From: Celeribacter naphthalenivorans
Lineage (GTDB): Bacteria > Pseudomonadota > Alphaproteobacteria > Rhodobacterales > Rhodobacteraceae
Length of the DNA stretch: 64,000 bases
Direction: 5' to 3'
NCBI RefSeq assembly: GCF_020524585.1
Contig: NZ_JAIVLK010000004.1
Span: 310,001-374,000 of the forward strand
The notes beneath the pieces were generated by a model. It had not been told where the DNA came from. It saw only the letters and a list, made by a program, of their open reading frames with translations, and ran no database searches. Every line of letters begins with the position of its first letter. Position 1 is the stretch's first letter. Made by a program: the position numbers and the translations under genes. Below are positions 54,560 through 63,545 of this stretch, piece after piece.

Positions 54560-55447
54560 TCATGCACCCAGCTCCGGCACATCGTAGCCTTTTCGGCGAT
54601 AGGCCGCGATCAGCGTGTTGTGCATGAGCGTCATGATGGTCATCGGACCAACCCCGCCCGGCACCGGTGTGATGGCACGGGCGCGGGGGGCGGCGGAGGC
54701 AAAGTCGACATCGCCGACGAGGTGCTTTTCTCCGTCGCGGATGACGCGGCTGGTGCCCACGTCGATCACGGTGGCGCCCTCTTTGATCCATTCGCCCTTG
54801 ATCATTTCGGCCTGACCGACAGCGGCGACCACGATGTCCGCCTTGCCGACTTTCTCCGGCAGGTCTGCGGTGCGCGAATGCGCCATGGTGACGGTGCAGT
54901 TCTCAGCCAAGAGCAATTGCGCCATCGGCTTGCCGACCAAGATGGACCGCCCCACGACAATGGCGTCGAGACCCGACAGAGAGCCAAGCTGATCTTTCAA
55001 AAGCATCAGGCAGCCAAGCGGCGTGCAGGACACCAGACCCGGCAGACCGGAGGCCAGATAACCGGCGCTCAGCGGGTGCAGACCGTCGACATCTTTCGCG
55101 GGATCGATGGCTTCGATCACCTGGAGGCTGTCGAGGTGACGGGGCAGGGGCAATTGGACGAGGATGCCGTCCACGGTCTCGTCGGCATTCAACTGTGCCA
55201 CGAGCTCCATGAGGGTGTCCTGTGTCGTGTCTTCGGGCAGCGTGTGCTCAAAGCTCTCCATGCCCAGCTTTCGGGCCATGCGGCCTTTCGAGCGGACGTA
55301 GATTTCGCTGGCCGGGTCAGAGCCCACCAGCACCACGGCCAGACCGGGCGCGCGGCCGGATTTTTCGGTGAAGACGGTGGCTTTCTCGGCGATCCGATCC
55401 CCAAGCCCGGCTGCAAAGGCCTTTCCGTCGATGATTTGTGCGGTCAT
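54560..55447 (-). CDS. folD: Methylenetetrahydrofolate dehydrogenase/cyclohydrolase FolD
   Basis: 295 residues from ATG 55447, with AAGGAGG before it. The bifunctional FolD oxidises 5,10-methylene-THF and hydrolyses methenyl-THF to 10-formyl-THF. Motifs: the catalytic Lys in YVRSKGRMA near residue 55, [18 protein letters not shown], and the NADP-binding [13 protein letters not shown]. Position between purU and the DMGDH-like gene indicates a role in oxidising methyl groups. Confidence 0.94.
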   Translation of the reverse strand: MTAQIIDGKAFAAGLGDRIAEKATVFTEKSGRAPGLAVVLVGSDPASEIYVRSKGRMARKLGMESFEHTLPEDTTQDTLMELVAQLNADETVDGILVQLPLPRHLDSLQVIEAIDPAKDVDGLHPLSAGYLASGLPGLVSCTPLGCLMLLKDQLGSLSGLDAIVVGRSILVGKPMAQLLLAENCTVTMAHSRTADLPEKVGKADIVVAAVGQAEMIKGEWIKEGATVIDVGTSRVIRDGEKHLVGDVDFASAAPRARAITPVPGGVGPMTIMTLMHNTLIAAYRRKGYDVPELGA

Positions 55448-55473
55448 GAACGCACCTCCTTGAAGAAGCAAAA

Positions 55474-55499
55474 AAGGGGACCGGATGACCGGCCCCCTT
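55474..55499 (-). terminator. Terminator or attenuator between purU and folD
   Basis: On the minus strand GGGG-CCGG pairs with CCGG-CCCC around TCAT with a single mismatch (plus-strand 55476-55497), followed by six T. It stands just before the folD ribosome binding site, so transcription from purU can stop here and folD expression is then reduced or depends on its own start. Confidence 0.7.
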
Positions 55500-55512
55500 C
55501 CGGACAGGGAAA

Positions 55513-56370
55513 TTACGGCGTGAAGACGACGGTGCGGTGGTCGTTCAACATGACGCGGCCTTCGAGGTGGTATTTCACCGCACGGGCCAGAACGCGGGAC
55601 TCGATGTCGCGACCGGTGGCCACGAAGTCCTCGGCGGACATGGTGTGGGTGACGCGCTCGGTTTCCTGCTCGATGATCGGGCCTTCGTCGAGATCCGGCG
55701 TCACGTAGTGCGCGGTCGCCCCGATGAGTTTCACGCCACGATCATAAGCCTGGTGATAGGGCTTCGCGCCTTTGAAAGACGGCAGGAAGGAGTGGTGGAT
55801 GTTGATGATCATGCCGAACAGCTGGGTCGACAGCTCGTTGGAAATCACCTGCATGTAGCGGGCGAGGATCACCAGCTCGGCACCGGTGTCCTGCACGAGC
55901 GCGGCAAGTTTCTCTTCCTGCTCGGCTTTGTTTTCCTTGTTCACCGGCCAGCAGTGGAACGGGATGCCTTCCTGATCGGCGACTTTGCGGGCGTCTTCGT
56001 GGTTGGACACGATGGCCACCACTTCGGCGTCGAGCCAGCCGGTTTTGATCTGGTAGAGAAGGTGCAGCATGGCGTGGTCGAATTTCGACACCATGATGAT
56101 GATCTTCGGCTTGCGGGTCTCGTCCGAGATCTTGAGGTTCAGATTGAACCGATCGACGGAGGGTTTCAGCGCCAGTTCGATCGCATCGCGCTCGATGGTC
56201 TCGGGGAAGAGGCAGGACATGCGCAGGAAGAATTTGTTCGTCTTGCGGTCCCAGAACTGGTTGGATTCGGCGATGTTCGCACCACGGGACGCCATGGCGG
56301 TGGTGACGGCGGAAACGATGCCCGGCTGGTCGTCACAGGCGATGCGCAGAGTGTAGGAATTGGAGCTCAT
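55513..56370 (-). CDS. purU: Formyltetrahydrofolate deformylase PurU
   Basis: 285 residues from ATG 56370, with CGGAACC upstream; an in-frame ATG at 56388 lacks a ribosome binding site. An N-terminal ACT domain ([22 protein letters not shown]) is followed by a formyltransferase-type catalytic domain with [13 protein letters not shown] and [13 protein letters not shown]. It releases formate and THF from 10-formyl-THF, removing excess C1 units from demethylation. Confidence 0.94.
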   Translation of the reverse strand: MSSNSYTLRIACDDQPGIVSAVTTAMASRGANIAESNQFWDRKTNKFFLRMSCLFPETIERDAIELALKPSVDRFNLNLKISDETRKPKIIIMVSKFDHAMLHLLYQIKTGWLDAEVVAIVSNHEDARKVADQEGIPFHCWPVNKENKAEQEEKLAALVQDTGAELVILARYMQVISNELSTQLFGMIINIHHSFLPSFKGAKPYHQAYDRGVKLIGATAHYVTPDLDEGPIIEQETERVTHTMSAEDFVATGRDIESRVLARAVKYHLEGRVMLNDHRTVVFTP

Positions 56371-56408
56371 TGGATTGGTTCCGTTCATAAATGTCTGATG
56401 GGTGAGCG

Positions 56409-57341
56409 TCAGAGTTGACGCTCAAGCTCAGGCACGATCTCGAAGAGATCGCCAACGATGCCGTAATCGGCGACCTGGAAGATCGGCGCATCTGCATCGG
56501 TGTTGATGGCCACGATGATTTTGCTGTCCTTCATCCCGGCAAGGTGCTGGATCGCCCCGGAGATGCCGCAGGCGATGTAGAGATCCGGCGCCACGACTTT
56601 GCCGGTCTGACCGACCTGAAGATCGTTGGCGGCATAGCCCGCATCCACAGCCGCACGCGACGCGCCGATGGCGGCGCCAAGTTTGTCGGCCAAGGGGGTG
56701 ATGACCTCTTGGAACTTCTCTTCGGAGCCGAGCGCGCGGCCCCCGGAGACGATGATCTTCGCGGAGTTCAGTTCCGGACGGTCGCTCTCGGAGAGGATGT
56801 TCTGCACAAAGCTGGACAGATCGCTGCCCTCAGCGGGCGCGTCCACGGACGACACAGCGGCGGAGCCACCCTCAGCGGCGGCGGCGAAGCCGGCGGTGCG
56901 GACGGTCAGAACCTTGGTCGCGTCGGTGGCTTGCACCACCTCAATCGCGTTGCCGGCGTAGATCGGACGTTTGAAGGTGTCGGCGGACACGACTTCGATC
57001 ACCTCGGAGACCTGCATCACGTCCAAAAGCGCAGCAACGCGCGGCAGCACGTTTTTGCCGGTCGTGGTGGCGGGCGCGAGGATGGTGTCGTAGTCGCCCG
57101 CGAGCGAGACGATCAGCGCGGCGGACGCTTCGGCGAGACGCTCGGCCAGCGCATCGCTTTCGGCCAAAAGCACCTTGCGCACGCCGGCCAGTTTGGCGGC
57201 GGCGTCAGCGGCGGCAGAGGCGTCTTTGCCCGCGATCAGGATGTCGACGTCGCCGCCGATTTGAGACGCTGCGGTCAGAGCCTTGGCGGTCTGATCGGAC
57301 AGGGTCGCGTTGTCATGTTCTGCAAAAAGAAGAATAGCCAT
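56409..57341 (-). CDS. etfA: Electron transfer flavoprotein alpha subunit
   Basis: 310 residues. The FAD-binding C-terminal domain has [13 protein letters not shown] and [24 protein letters not shown]. It begins 18 bases after etfB. The ETF takes electrons from acyl-CoA and dimethylglycine/sarcosine dehydrogenases to ETF-ubiquinone oxidoreductase, which is not encoded in this window. Confidence 0.95.
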   Translation of the reverse strand: MAILLFAEHDNATLSDQTAKALTAASQIGGDVDILIAGKDASAAADAAAKLAGVRKVLLAESDALAERLAEASAALIVSLAGDYDTILAPATTTGKNVLPRVAALLDVMQVSEVIEVVSADTFKRPIYAGNAIEVVQATDATKVLTVRTAGFAAAAEGGSAAVSSVDAPAEGSDLSSFVQNILSESDRPELNSAKIIVSGGRALGSEEKFQEVITPLADKLGAAIGASRAAVDAGYAANDLQVGQTGKVVAPDLYIACGISGAIQHLAGMKDSKIIVAINTDADAPIFQVADYGIVGDLFEIVPELERQL

Positions 57342-57359
57342 ATGTTCAGATCCCTGCGC

Positions 57360-58109
57360 TTAGATGACGCCAGCTTCGTTTTTGAGCTTTTCGATCAGCT
57401 CGGCGGGGGAGGCGACTTTGATCCCGGCCTCACGCTGTGCGGGCTCTTCGACACGCAGCACGTTGAGGCGGTTTTCGACCGTCACGCCGTAATCGGCGGG
57501 GGTCTTTTGATCGAGCGGCTTTTTCTTCGCCTTCATGATGTTCGGCAAGGAGGCATAGCGCGGCTCGTTGAGACGCAGGTCGGCGGTGACCACGGCGGGG
57601 AGCTTGATCTCGATGGCCTGAAGACCGCCGTCGACCTCACGGGTGACTTTCGCGGAGCCATCGCCAAGCTCAACTTCGGAGGCAAAGGTGCCTTGCGACC
57701 AGCCCAGCAGAGCAGAAAGCATCTGACCGGTCTGGTTGGCGTCGTCGTCGATGGCCTGTTTGCCGAGGATCACGAGACCGGCCTCTTCCTCGGTGGCAAC
57801 GCCTTTGAGGAGTTTGGCCACGGTCAGCGGCTCGGTGGTGCCGTCAACGGTGATGAGAATGGCGCGGTCGGCGCCCATGGCGAGCGCGGTGCGCAGAACG
57901 TCTTGCGCCTGAGCCGGACCCACGGAAACGGCGATGACTTCATCGGCCTTGCCCGCTTCTTTCAGACGCACGGCTTCTTCGACGGCGATCTCGTCGAAGG
58001 GGTTCATGGACATTTTGACGTTGGCAAGTTCGACACCGGAATTGTCCGCTTTGACACGGATTTTCACGTTGTAATCGACCACCCGCTTTACAGGAACGAG
58101 TACTTTCAT
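57360..58109 (-). CDS. etfB: Electron transfer flavoprotein beta subunit
   Basis: 249 residues from ATG 58109 ([20 protein letters not shown]), preceded on its strand by AGAGGGAAAA. AMP/FAD-contact motif is DRAILI and [13 protein letters not shown]; the recognition loop region ends in [21 protein letters not shown]. An upstream in-frame extension to 58184 is not conserved and is rejected. It is the first gene of the minus-strand operon. Confidence 0.95.
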   Translation of the reverse strand: MKVLVPVKRVVDYNVKIRVKADNSGVELANVKMSMNPFDEIAVEEAVRLKEAGKADEVIAVSVGPAQAQDVLRTALAMGADRAILITVDGTTEPLTVAKLLKGVATEEEAGLVILGKQAIDDDANQTGQMLSALLGWSQGTFASEVELGDGSAKVTREVDGGLQAIEIKLPAVVTADLRLNEPRYASLPNIMKAKKKPLDQKTPADYGVTVENRLNVLRVEEPAQREAGIKVASPAELIEKLKNEAGVI

Positions 58110-58516
58110 TTTTCCCTCTCTGTCGGCCCGAATGGTGAGGTTCCGGGCACGGGCCCCGGTGTGAGGCCTTTGCATTATTTCCAAGATAAGGGAGCAAGGT
58201 GCCGTAGCGATGCTCCCGGTGGCGTTCCCGGTCCAGCCAGGTTTACCTTCACAAATCCGATGCCCGACGAGGGATGAAACAGAGCGGCTAAACGGGTGTC
58301 GCGAACTTTCGACGGGCCATGTAATATGGCGGTTCGTGATCCCTGACCTCTCGGAGTTGTCGTCGGTCTCCCGACTCGCGTCCTCGTCATGACGACCGGA
58401 TTTCTGATCGTGCCGCCTAATATGACGACTATTGCGTCGAAAAATAGAATGATTGCGTCAATCGAAGATTATCGCTACGACAGGATATCTGGGGTTTCCT
58501 GTTTGGAGGGACAAAG
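58110..58516. promoter_or_regulatory. Divergent promoter region between etfB and the AraC-type regulator gene
   Basis: About 407 bases with no gene. ATTGCGTCGA (58431-58440) and ATTGCGTCAA (58452-58461) form a direct repeat 21 bases apart, about 55-85 bases before the AraC start. Similar half-sites stand before the ABC operon at 59822. GTTTGGAGGGACAAAG before ATG 58517 is a good ribosome binding site. The half near etfB is GC-rich with no clear signal beyond the etfB ribosome binding site. Confidence 0.55.
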
Positions 58517-59578
58517 ATGACGACTCCGTCTTCCCGAGAGCCATCCGGTCGCGACTCATCTGCCTTGCCGCGCAGCACCACGCTGCGCGCCCAAAAACCG
58601 CGCAGTGAAGGCCCGCGCCTGTCCGTGGGCTTTATCCTTGCGCGCCGGTTTACGCTTTGTGCCTTCGCCAATTTCGTCGATGTGCTGCGGCTCGCGGCCG
58701 ACGATGGCGACCGCAGTCGTCCGATTTTATGCGACTGGACGGTGCTGTCGGACACGATGGACCCGGTCGCCTCGAGCAGTGGCATCACGGTGCAGCCTAA
58801 GGAACGTTTGGGCGATCCGCGCCGCTTTGACTATATTGTCGTGGTCGGCGGTTTGATGGATGAAACGCCTTCTCTGGGGCAGGCCTATCACCGCTTTCTG
58901 CAACAGGCGGCGGAGGCGAATATCCCGCTGATCGGGGTCTGCACCGGCGCGTTCTTTTTGCACCAGGCGGGGCTTTTGGATGGCTATCGCTGCTGTGTGA
59001 GTTGGTTCCATCACTCTGATTTTCTTGAGCAATTCGAGGGGCTCAATCCGGTCGCGGATCAAATTTTCGTGGTGGACAGAGATCGTCTGACCTGTTCGGG
59101 CGGGGCCAGTTCCGCGCATCTCGCGGCCTATCTTGTGGACAAACATGTGGGGCGCGCGCAGGCCAGCAAGAGCCTACACATCATGATCATCGACGACGCG
59201 TTGCAAGAGGACAAACCACAGCCCGGTCTGCCGCTCGATCTTAAGACCCAGGACCCGATTGTGCAGCGCGCGCTCTTGTTGATGCAGCAGAATATCGACA
59301 CGCCGATCACGGTGCAGGACATCGCGCAGCGCATGGGCAACAGCAAACGTCAGGTCGAGCGCCATTTCCGTCTGGCGCTGAACACCTCGCCGCAGGCGGC
59401 CTTTCTCGACATGCGCCTGAATTTTGCCAAGCACCTCATCGAGAAGTCGCAAAAGTCCATCGCACGGATCGCCGTGGACGCCGGATTCTGTGATTCTTCG
59501 CATTTGAGCCGCATGTTCCGGCGCCGTTATGGCGACACACCGCAGTCTTTTCGGGCATCTCCCGGTCAGGAAGATTAA
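58517..59578 (+). CDS. GlxA/GbdR-type AraC-family transcriptional regulator
   Basis: 353 residues. The N-terminal DJ-1/PfpI-like domain (about residues 35-210) has DYIVVVGGLMD and IGVCTGAFFLHQAG, with the Cys at the nucleophile position. The C-terminal AraC HTH pair (about residues 245-345) has ITVQDIAQRMGNSKRQVERHF and SIARIAVDAGFCDSSHLSRMFRRRYG. Pseudomonas GbdR, which senses glycine betaine and dimethylglycine, has this layout. It stands between an ETF/DMGDH operon and a polyamine-type importer, so GbdR-like control of both is likely. Confidence 0.9.
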   Translation: MTTPSSREPSGRDSSALPRSTTLRAQKPRSEGPRLSVGFILARRFTLCAFANFVDVLRLAADDGDRSRPILCDWTVLSDTMDPVASSSGITVQPKERLGDPRRFDYIVVVGGLMDETPSLGQAYHRFLQQAAEANIPLIGVCTGAFFLHQAGLLDGYRCCVSWFHHSDFLEQFEGLNPVADQIFVVDRDRLTCSGGASSAHLAAYLVDKHVGRAQASKSLHIMIIDDALQEDKPQPGLPLDLKTQDPIVQRALLLMQQNIDTPITVQDIAQRMGNSKRQVERHFRLALNTSPQAAFLDMRLNFAKHLIEKSQKSIARIAVDAGFCDSSHLSRMFRRRYGDTPQSFRASPGQED

Positions 59579-59821
59579 TTTCCTGCCTGTAAACTGGTCG
59601 CAAAAGTTCTTTTTTCGGGCGATTCTGCTCGCAAAACAGACGAAGATAAAATTCTGCGTCAAATCGCCCAGAGCTTTGGCGCAATAATACAGGGTGATTG
59701 ACGCAGCTATACTCCCTGCGCTTCGGCCTTCTCTCAATATTCCCTGAAATTCCTGGCCACGGTGCCGCTCTTGGGCGGCGTTCGTAGGCTCAACAACAAG
59801 AACTCAGGGAGAGTTTGGGTC
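59579..59821 (+). promoter_or_regulatory. Promoter region of the second polyamine-type importer
   Basis: Half-sites related to TTGACGCAAT occur at 59653-59662 (minus strand), 59676-59685 (TTGGCGCAAT) and 59698-59707 (TTGACGCAGC), the last two 22 bases apart. CTGGTCGCAAAA (59594-59605) and CTGCTCGCAAAA (59625-59636) are near-identical direct repeats 31 bases apart. They may be AraC-regulator and accessory sites. CAGGGAGAG lies upstream of ATG 59822. Confidence 0.55.
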
Positions 59822-60922
59822 ATGGTGGCATCCCGCGACGACGCGTTCGTGTCTTTCGAACATGTACAGAAAAGCTACGACGGTGAGACCCTCGTGGTGA
59901 AAGACCTCAATCTGCAATTGGCCAAGGGCGAATTCCTGACCATGCTCGGGCCGTCCGGCTCCGGCAAGACCACCTGCCTCATGATGCTCGCAGGCTTTGA
60001 GACCGCCACCCACGGCGAGATTCGCCTCGACGGCAAGCCAATCAACCAAGTGCCGCCGCACAAACGTGGCATCGGCATGGTGTTCCAGAACTACGCGCTC
60101 TTCCCGCATATGACCGTGGGCGAAAACCTGTCCTTCCCGCTCGAAGTGCGCGGCATGGGCAAGTCCGAGCGCGAAGAGAAAATCAAACGTGCGCTCGATA
60201 TGGTGCAGATGGGCGCCTTCGCGAACCGTCGCCCGGCGCAGATGTCCGGCGGCCAGCAACAGCGGATCGCATTGGCCCGCGCATTGGTGTTCGACCCGAA
60301 GCTCGTGCTGATGGACGAACCTCTGGGCGCGCTCGACAAACAGCTGCGCGAACACATGCAGTTCGAGATCAAACACCTGCACGAAAGCCTCGGCATCACC
60401 GTGGTCTATGTGACCCACGATCAGGGCGAAGCGCTCACTATGTCCGACCGCGTGGCGGTGTTCAACGATGGCCGTATCCAGCAACTCGCACCCCCCGCCG
60501 AGCTTTATGAACGTCCCGACAACAGCTTTGTCGCGGGCTTCATCGGCGAGAACAACAAGCTTCCGGGGGTGATCGAAGAGCTCAATGGCGACCGTGCCGT
60601 GGTGCGTCTTGAGAATGGCGAGTTGATCGACGCCACCGCCGTGAACGTGCAGGCCAAAGGCGACAAGACCCTCGTGTCGATCCGCCCAGAGCGCGTTGAA
60701 TTTAAACCGGAATTGATCCCCGCAGGCGCGCATACGATCGATGCCGAGGTGCTCGAAGTTATCTACATGGGGGACATTCTGCGCACCCGGATGCGTGTCG
60801 CCGGTCATGACGAATTCGTCGTGAAATGCCGCAACACCATCGACCAGATGCCCCTGACCCCGGGCCAGCGCATTCGTATCGGTTGGAACCCGCTCGATGC
60901 ACGCGCGCTCGACATGATCTGA
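59822..60922 (+). CDS. Polyamine-type ABC importer ATPase (PotA type)
   Basis: 366 residues from ATG 59822. Walker A GPSGSGKTT, Q-loop [10 protein letters not shown], signature MSGGQQQRIA, Walker [13 protein letters not shown] and an intact H-loop VTHDQGEAL, then a TOBE domain (VSIRPERVEF and RIRIGWNPLDARAL). It heads the operon of binding protein and two permeases downstream. With the AraC regulator beside it a quaternary amine or related compound is a plausible substrate. Confidence 0.92.
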   Translation: MVASRDDAFVSFEHVQKSYDGETLVVKDLNLQLAKGEFLTMLGPSGSGKTTCLMMLAGFETATHGEIRLDGKPINQVPPHKRGIGMVFQNYALFPHMTVGENLSFPLEVRGMGKSEREEKIKRALDMVQMGAFANRRPAQMSGGQQQRIALARALVFDPKLVLMDEPLGALDKQLREHMQFEIKHLHESLGITVVYVTHDQGEALTMSDRVAVFNDGRIQQLAPPAELYERPDNSFVAGFIGENNKLPGVIEELNGDRAVVRLENGELIDATAVNVQAKGDKTLVSIRPERVEFKPELIPAGAHTIDAEVLEVIYMGDILRTRMRVAGHDEFVVKCRNTIDQMPLTPGQRIRIGWNPLDARALDMI

Positions 60923-61018
60923 GTTTCTTCGTCCCGGCGTTCAGGACCGGGGCGAGGCCATACATGCGGGAGTCATTCAGGCCCGTGTGTTTCATCCTGA
61001 TCCAACATGGAGACAAAC

Positions 61019-62104
61019 ATGAACAAAAAGACTCTTTTGGCCCTGACCACCGCTTTTGGCGGACTGGCACTTCCGGCTCTGGCCGAGGACATCACCATCA
61101 TGAGCTGGGGCGGGTCCTATGCCGCCGCTGAAACCGAATCTTACTACAAACCCTTCACCGCAGAGACCGGCATCGGTGTCGTCTCCGTGGACGCCGACAA
61201 CCCGGCGACCCCGGTGAAAGCTCAGGTGGATGCTGGCAACGTCACCACCGACGTCGCCCTGTTCCTGATCTCCGATGCGATGCGTCTTTGTGACGAAGGT
61301 CAGCTGATGCCGATCGACGCGTCCCTGCTGCCCGATGGCGCCGATGGCACGCCTGCGGAAGAGGACTTCCTCGAAGGTACGCTGAGCGAATGCATGGTGC
61401 CGAACGACATTTACGCCACCGCCGTGGCCTATGACGCGTCGAAATTCGCCGAAGGTGCGGCACCGTCCTCCATCGCCGACTTCTTTGACACCGAGAAATT
61501 CCCGGGCAAACGCGGCGTTCTGAAGAGCCCGAAAGTGGTTCTGGAGATGGCGTTGATGGCCGATGGCGTGCCGGCAGATGAGGTCTATGACGTGCTCGAC
61601 ACCGACGAGGGCGTGGACCGTGCCTTCGCGAAACTCGACACCATCAAAGGCGACGCGATCTACTGGGAAGCCGGTGCACAGCCGCCGCAGCTTCTGGCCG
61701 ATGGCGAAGTCGTCATGACCATGTCCTACAACGGCCGGATTTTTAACGCCGCCGTCAACGAAGGCAAACCCTTCGAAGTGCTCTGGGACGGTCAGGTCTA
61801 TGAGTGGGAAGGCTATGTGATCCCGGAAGGCGCGCCGAACGCCGAGGCCGCGATGGAATACATCAAATACGCCACCTCGTCCGAGCAATCCGCAAGCTTC
61901 TCCGAGCGCATCTCCTACGGCACCCCGCGTAAATCCGCAGCACCTCTCGTGGGCAACGTCTTCGGCACCGACATCCCGATGGCGCCGAACCTGCCGACCT
62001 ACCCGGAGAACATGACCAACGCGCTGGCGTCCTCCGCCGAGTTCTGGGTCGACCGCGAAACCGAGCTGGGTGAGCGTTTCAACGCTTGGCTCCTCGCCAA
62101 CTGA
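61019..62104 (+). CDS. Polyamine-type ABC importer periplasmic binding protein
   Basis: 361 residues from ATG 61019, with GGAGA ten bases upstream. A Sec signal is clear (MNKKTLLALTTAFGGLALPALA, cut before EDITIMSW). PotD/PhnS-like features are ITIMSWGGSYAAAETESYYKPF at the mature N-terminus and VVMTMSYNGRIFNAAVNEGK. The 60923-61018 gap has only a weak hairpin (CCCGG/CCGGG). Confidence 0.92.
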   Translation: MNKKTLLALTTAFGGLALPALAEDITIMSWGGSYAAAETESYYKPFTAETGIGVVSVDADNPATPVKAQVDAGNVTTDVALFLISDAMRLCDEGQLMPIDASLLPDGADGTPAEEDFLEGTLSECMVPNDIYATAVAYDASKFAEGAAPSSIADFFDTEKFPGKRGVLKSPKVVLEMALMADGVPADEVYDVLDTDEGVDRAFAKLDTIKGDAIYWEAGAQPPQLLADGEVVMTMSYNGRIFNAAVNEGKPFEVLWDGQVYEWEGYVIPEGAPNAEAAMEYIKYATSSEQSASFSERISYGTPRKSAAPLVGNVFGTDIPMAPNLPTYPENMTNALASSAEFWVDRETELGERFNAWLLAN

Positions 62105-62129
62105 TCCTGTCTCAGGATCTGAAAAGTTT

Positions 62130-62191
62130 GCCGGGGGCTCCCCTTGTCCCCGGCAGATCGGCGAAAGAGCTTTACCTCTGCTCTTTCGCCG
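62130..62191 (+). other. Two consecutive hairpins after the binding-protein gene
   Basis: GCCGGGG/CCCCGGC at 62130-62136 and 62148-62154, then a perfect 12-bp stem CGGCGAAAGAGC/GCTCTTTCGCCG at 62159-62170 and 62180-62191. There is no T tract. They probably protect the upstream binding-protein mRNA or cut transcription partly, so that it exceeds permease mRNA. Confidence 0.65.
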
Positions 62192-62285
62192 GTCCCCTAA
62201 GACCCGAATTTTGACGCGTGTTCTGACACGGCCGTGAGCGCGTGACCCGCGCTGCTCCGGCGCCAAAATAAAGATAGGAAACAGG

Positions 62286-63533
62286 ATGTCTGACGTCGCC
62301 TCTCAGTTGACCACCGCGGACGGGCGCCCGCTCAAGGCCGCGCTGGCCTCGGCACAGGCCCGGGCCAAACGCCGCGCGTTTTTCCTTGTGCTGCCTTTGC
62401 TGCTGTTCATTTTGATCAGCTTTGCCGTGCCGATTGGCCAGATGCTGCAACGCTCGGTCTACAACGATCAGTTTTCCAAATCCGTTCCGGCACTCAGCCA
62501 GTGGTTCGCCGAGAACCCGAAAGGCACAGCGCCCGATGAGGCCGCCTTTGCCGCGCTGGCCTCCGATCTCGTGCTGATGAAAGAGACGCGGGCGGCGGGC
62601 GATGCGGGCACGCGGATCAACTATGTTGTCTCCGGCACGCGCTCGATGTTCACCAAGGCGGCCCGTGGTGCTGACAAACTTGAGCCGCCCTTTATGGAAG
62701 CCATGCTGGAGTTGGACGAGGACTGGGACAACCCGCTGGTCTGGAATGCGATGCGCTCTGCTGCCAGCCCCTGGACGTTCGATTTCTACACCATCGCTTT
62801 CGATCTTGAACGCGATGCAGACGGCAAACTTACCAAGGTCGACGAGACCCAGCGCATTTATTTCCGCCTGTTTATCAAGACCTTCCTGATCGCGGGCGTG
62901 ATCACCGCAATCTGTCTGGTGCTGGCTTTCCCGATTGCGCATCTTTTGGCGACCCTGCCGATGGCCAAGGCCAACCTTCTGATGATCCTCGTGCTTTTGC
63001 CGTTCTGGACCTCGCTTTTGGTGCGGACCACGAGCTGGATCGTGCTGTTGCAGGGCCAAGGCGTGGTCAATGACATTCTCGTTGCACTTGGCATCATCGG
63101 CGACGATGGCCGCCTGCAGATGATCTACAACCAAACGGGCACGATCATTGCCATGGTGCACATCCTTCTGCCCTTCATGGTGCTGCCGCTCTATTCCGTA
63201 ATGCGCGTCATTCCGGTGAGCTACACCCGGGCTGCGCGCTCTCTGGGGGCCACCAGCTGGACGACCTTCCGCCGCATCTACCTGCCGCAGACCATCCCCG
63301 GCATCGGCGCGGGCGTGCTCTTGGTCTTCATCCTCGCGGTCGGCTATTACATCACCCCCGCGCTTGTCGGGGGTGCGGATGGCCAGCTGTTCTCCAACAT
63401 GGTGCAGTTCCACATGACCAAGGCCAACTGGTCCATGGCGGCGGCTCTGGCGACCATGCTTCTGGTGGGCGTCTTGGTGCTTTACTGGCTCTACGATCGC
63501 CTGATCGGCATCGACAAACTGAAACTCGGTTAA
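62286..63533 (+). CDS. Polyamine-type ABC importer permease (PotB type)
   Basis: 415 residues, longer than usual PotB because of a periplasmic domain of about 150 residues (roughly 60-200) between the first and second helices, rich in charged and polar residues. The EAA loop is YTRAARSLGATSWTTFRRIYLP near residue 320. AGGAAACAGG is before the ATG. It acts with the permease at 63546. Confidence 0.92.
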   Translation: MSDVASQLTTADGRPLKAALASAQARAKRRAFFLVLPLLLFILISFAVPIGQMLQRSVYNDQFSKSVPALSQWFAENPKGTAPDEAAFAALASDLVLMKETRAAGDAGTRINYVVSGTRSMFTKAARGADKLEPPFMEAMLELDEDWDNPLVWNAMRSAASPWTFDFYTIAFDLERDADGKLTKVDETQRIYFRLFIKTFLIAGVITAICLVLAFPIAHLLATLPMAKANLLMILVLLPFWTSLLVRTTSWIVLLQGQGVVNDILVALGIIGDDGRLQMIYNQTGTIIAMVHILLPFMVLPLYSVMRVIPVSYTRAARSLGATSWTTFRRIYLPQTIPGIGAGVLLVFILAVGYYITPALVGGADGQLFSNMVQFHMTKANWSMAAALATMLLVGVLVLYWLYDRLIGIDKLKLG

Positions 63534-63545
63534 GGAGAGAGACTG

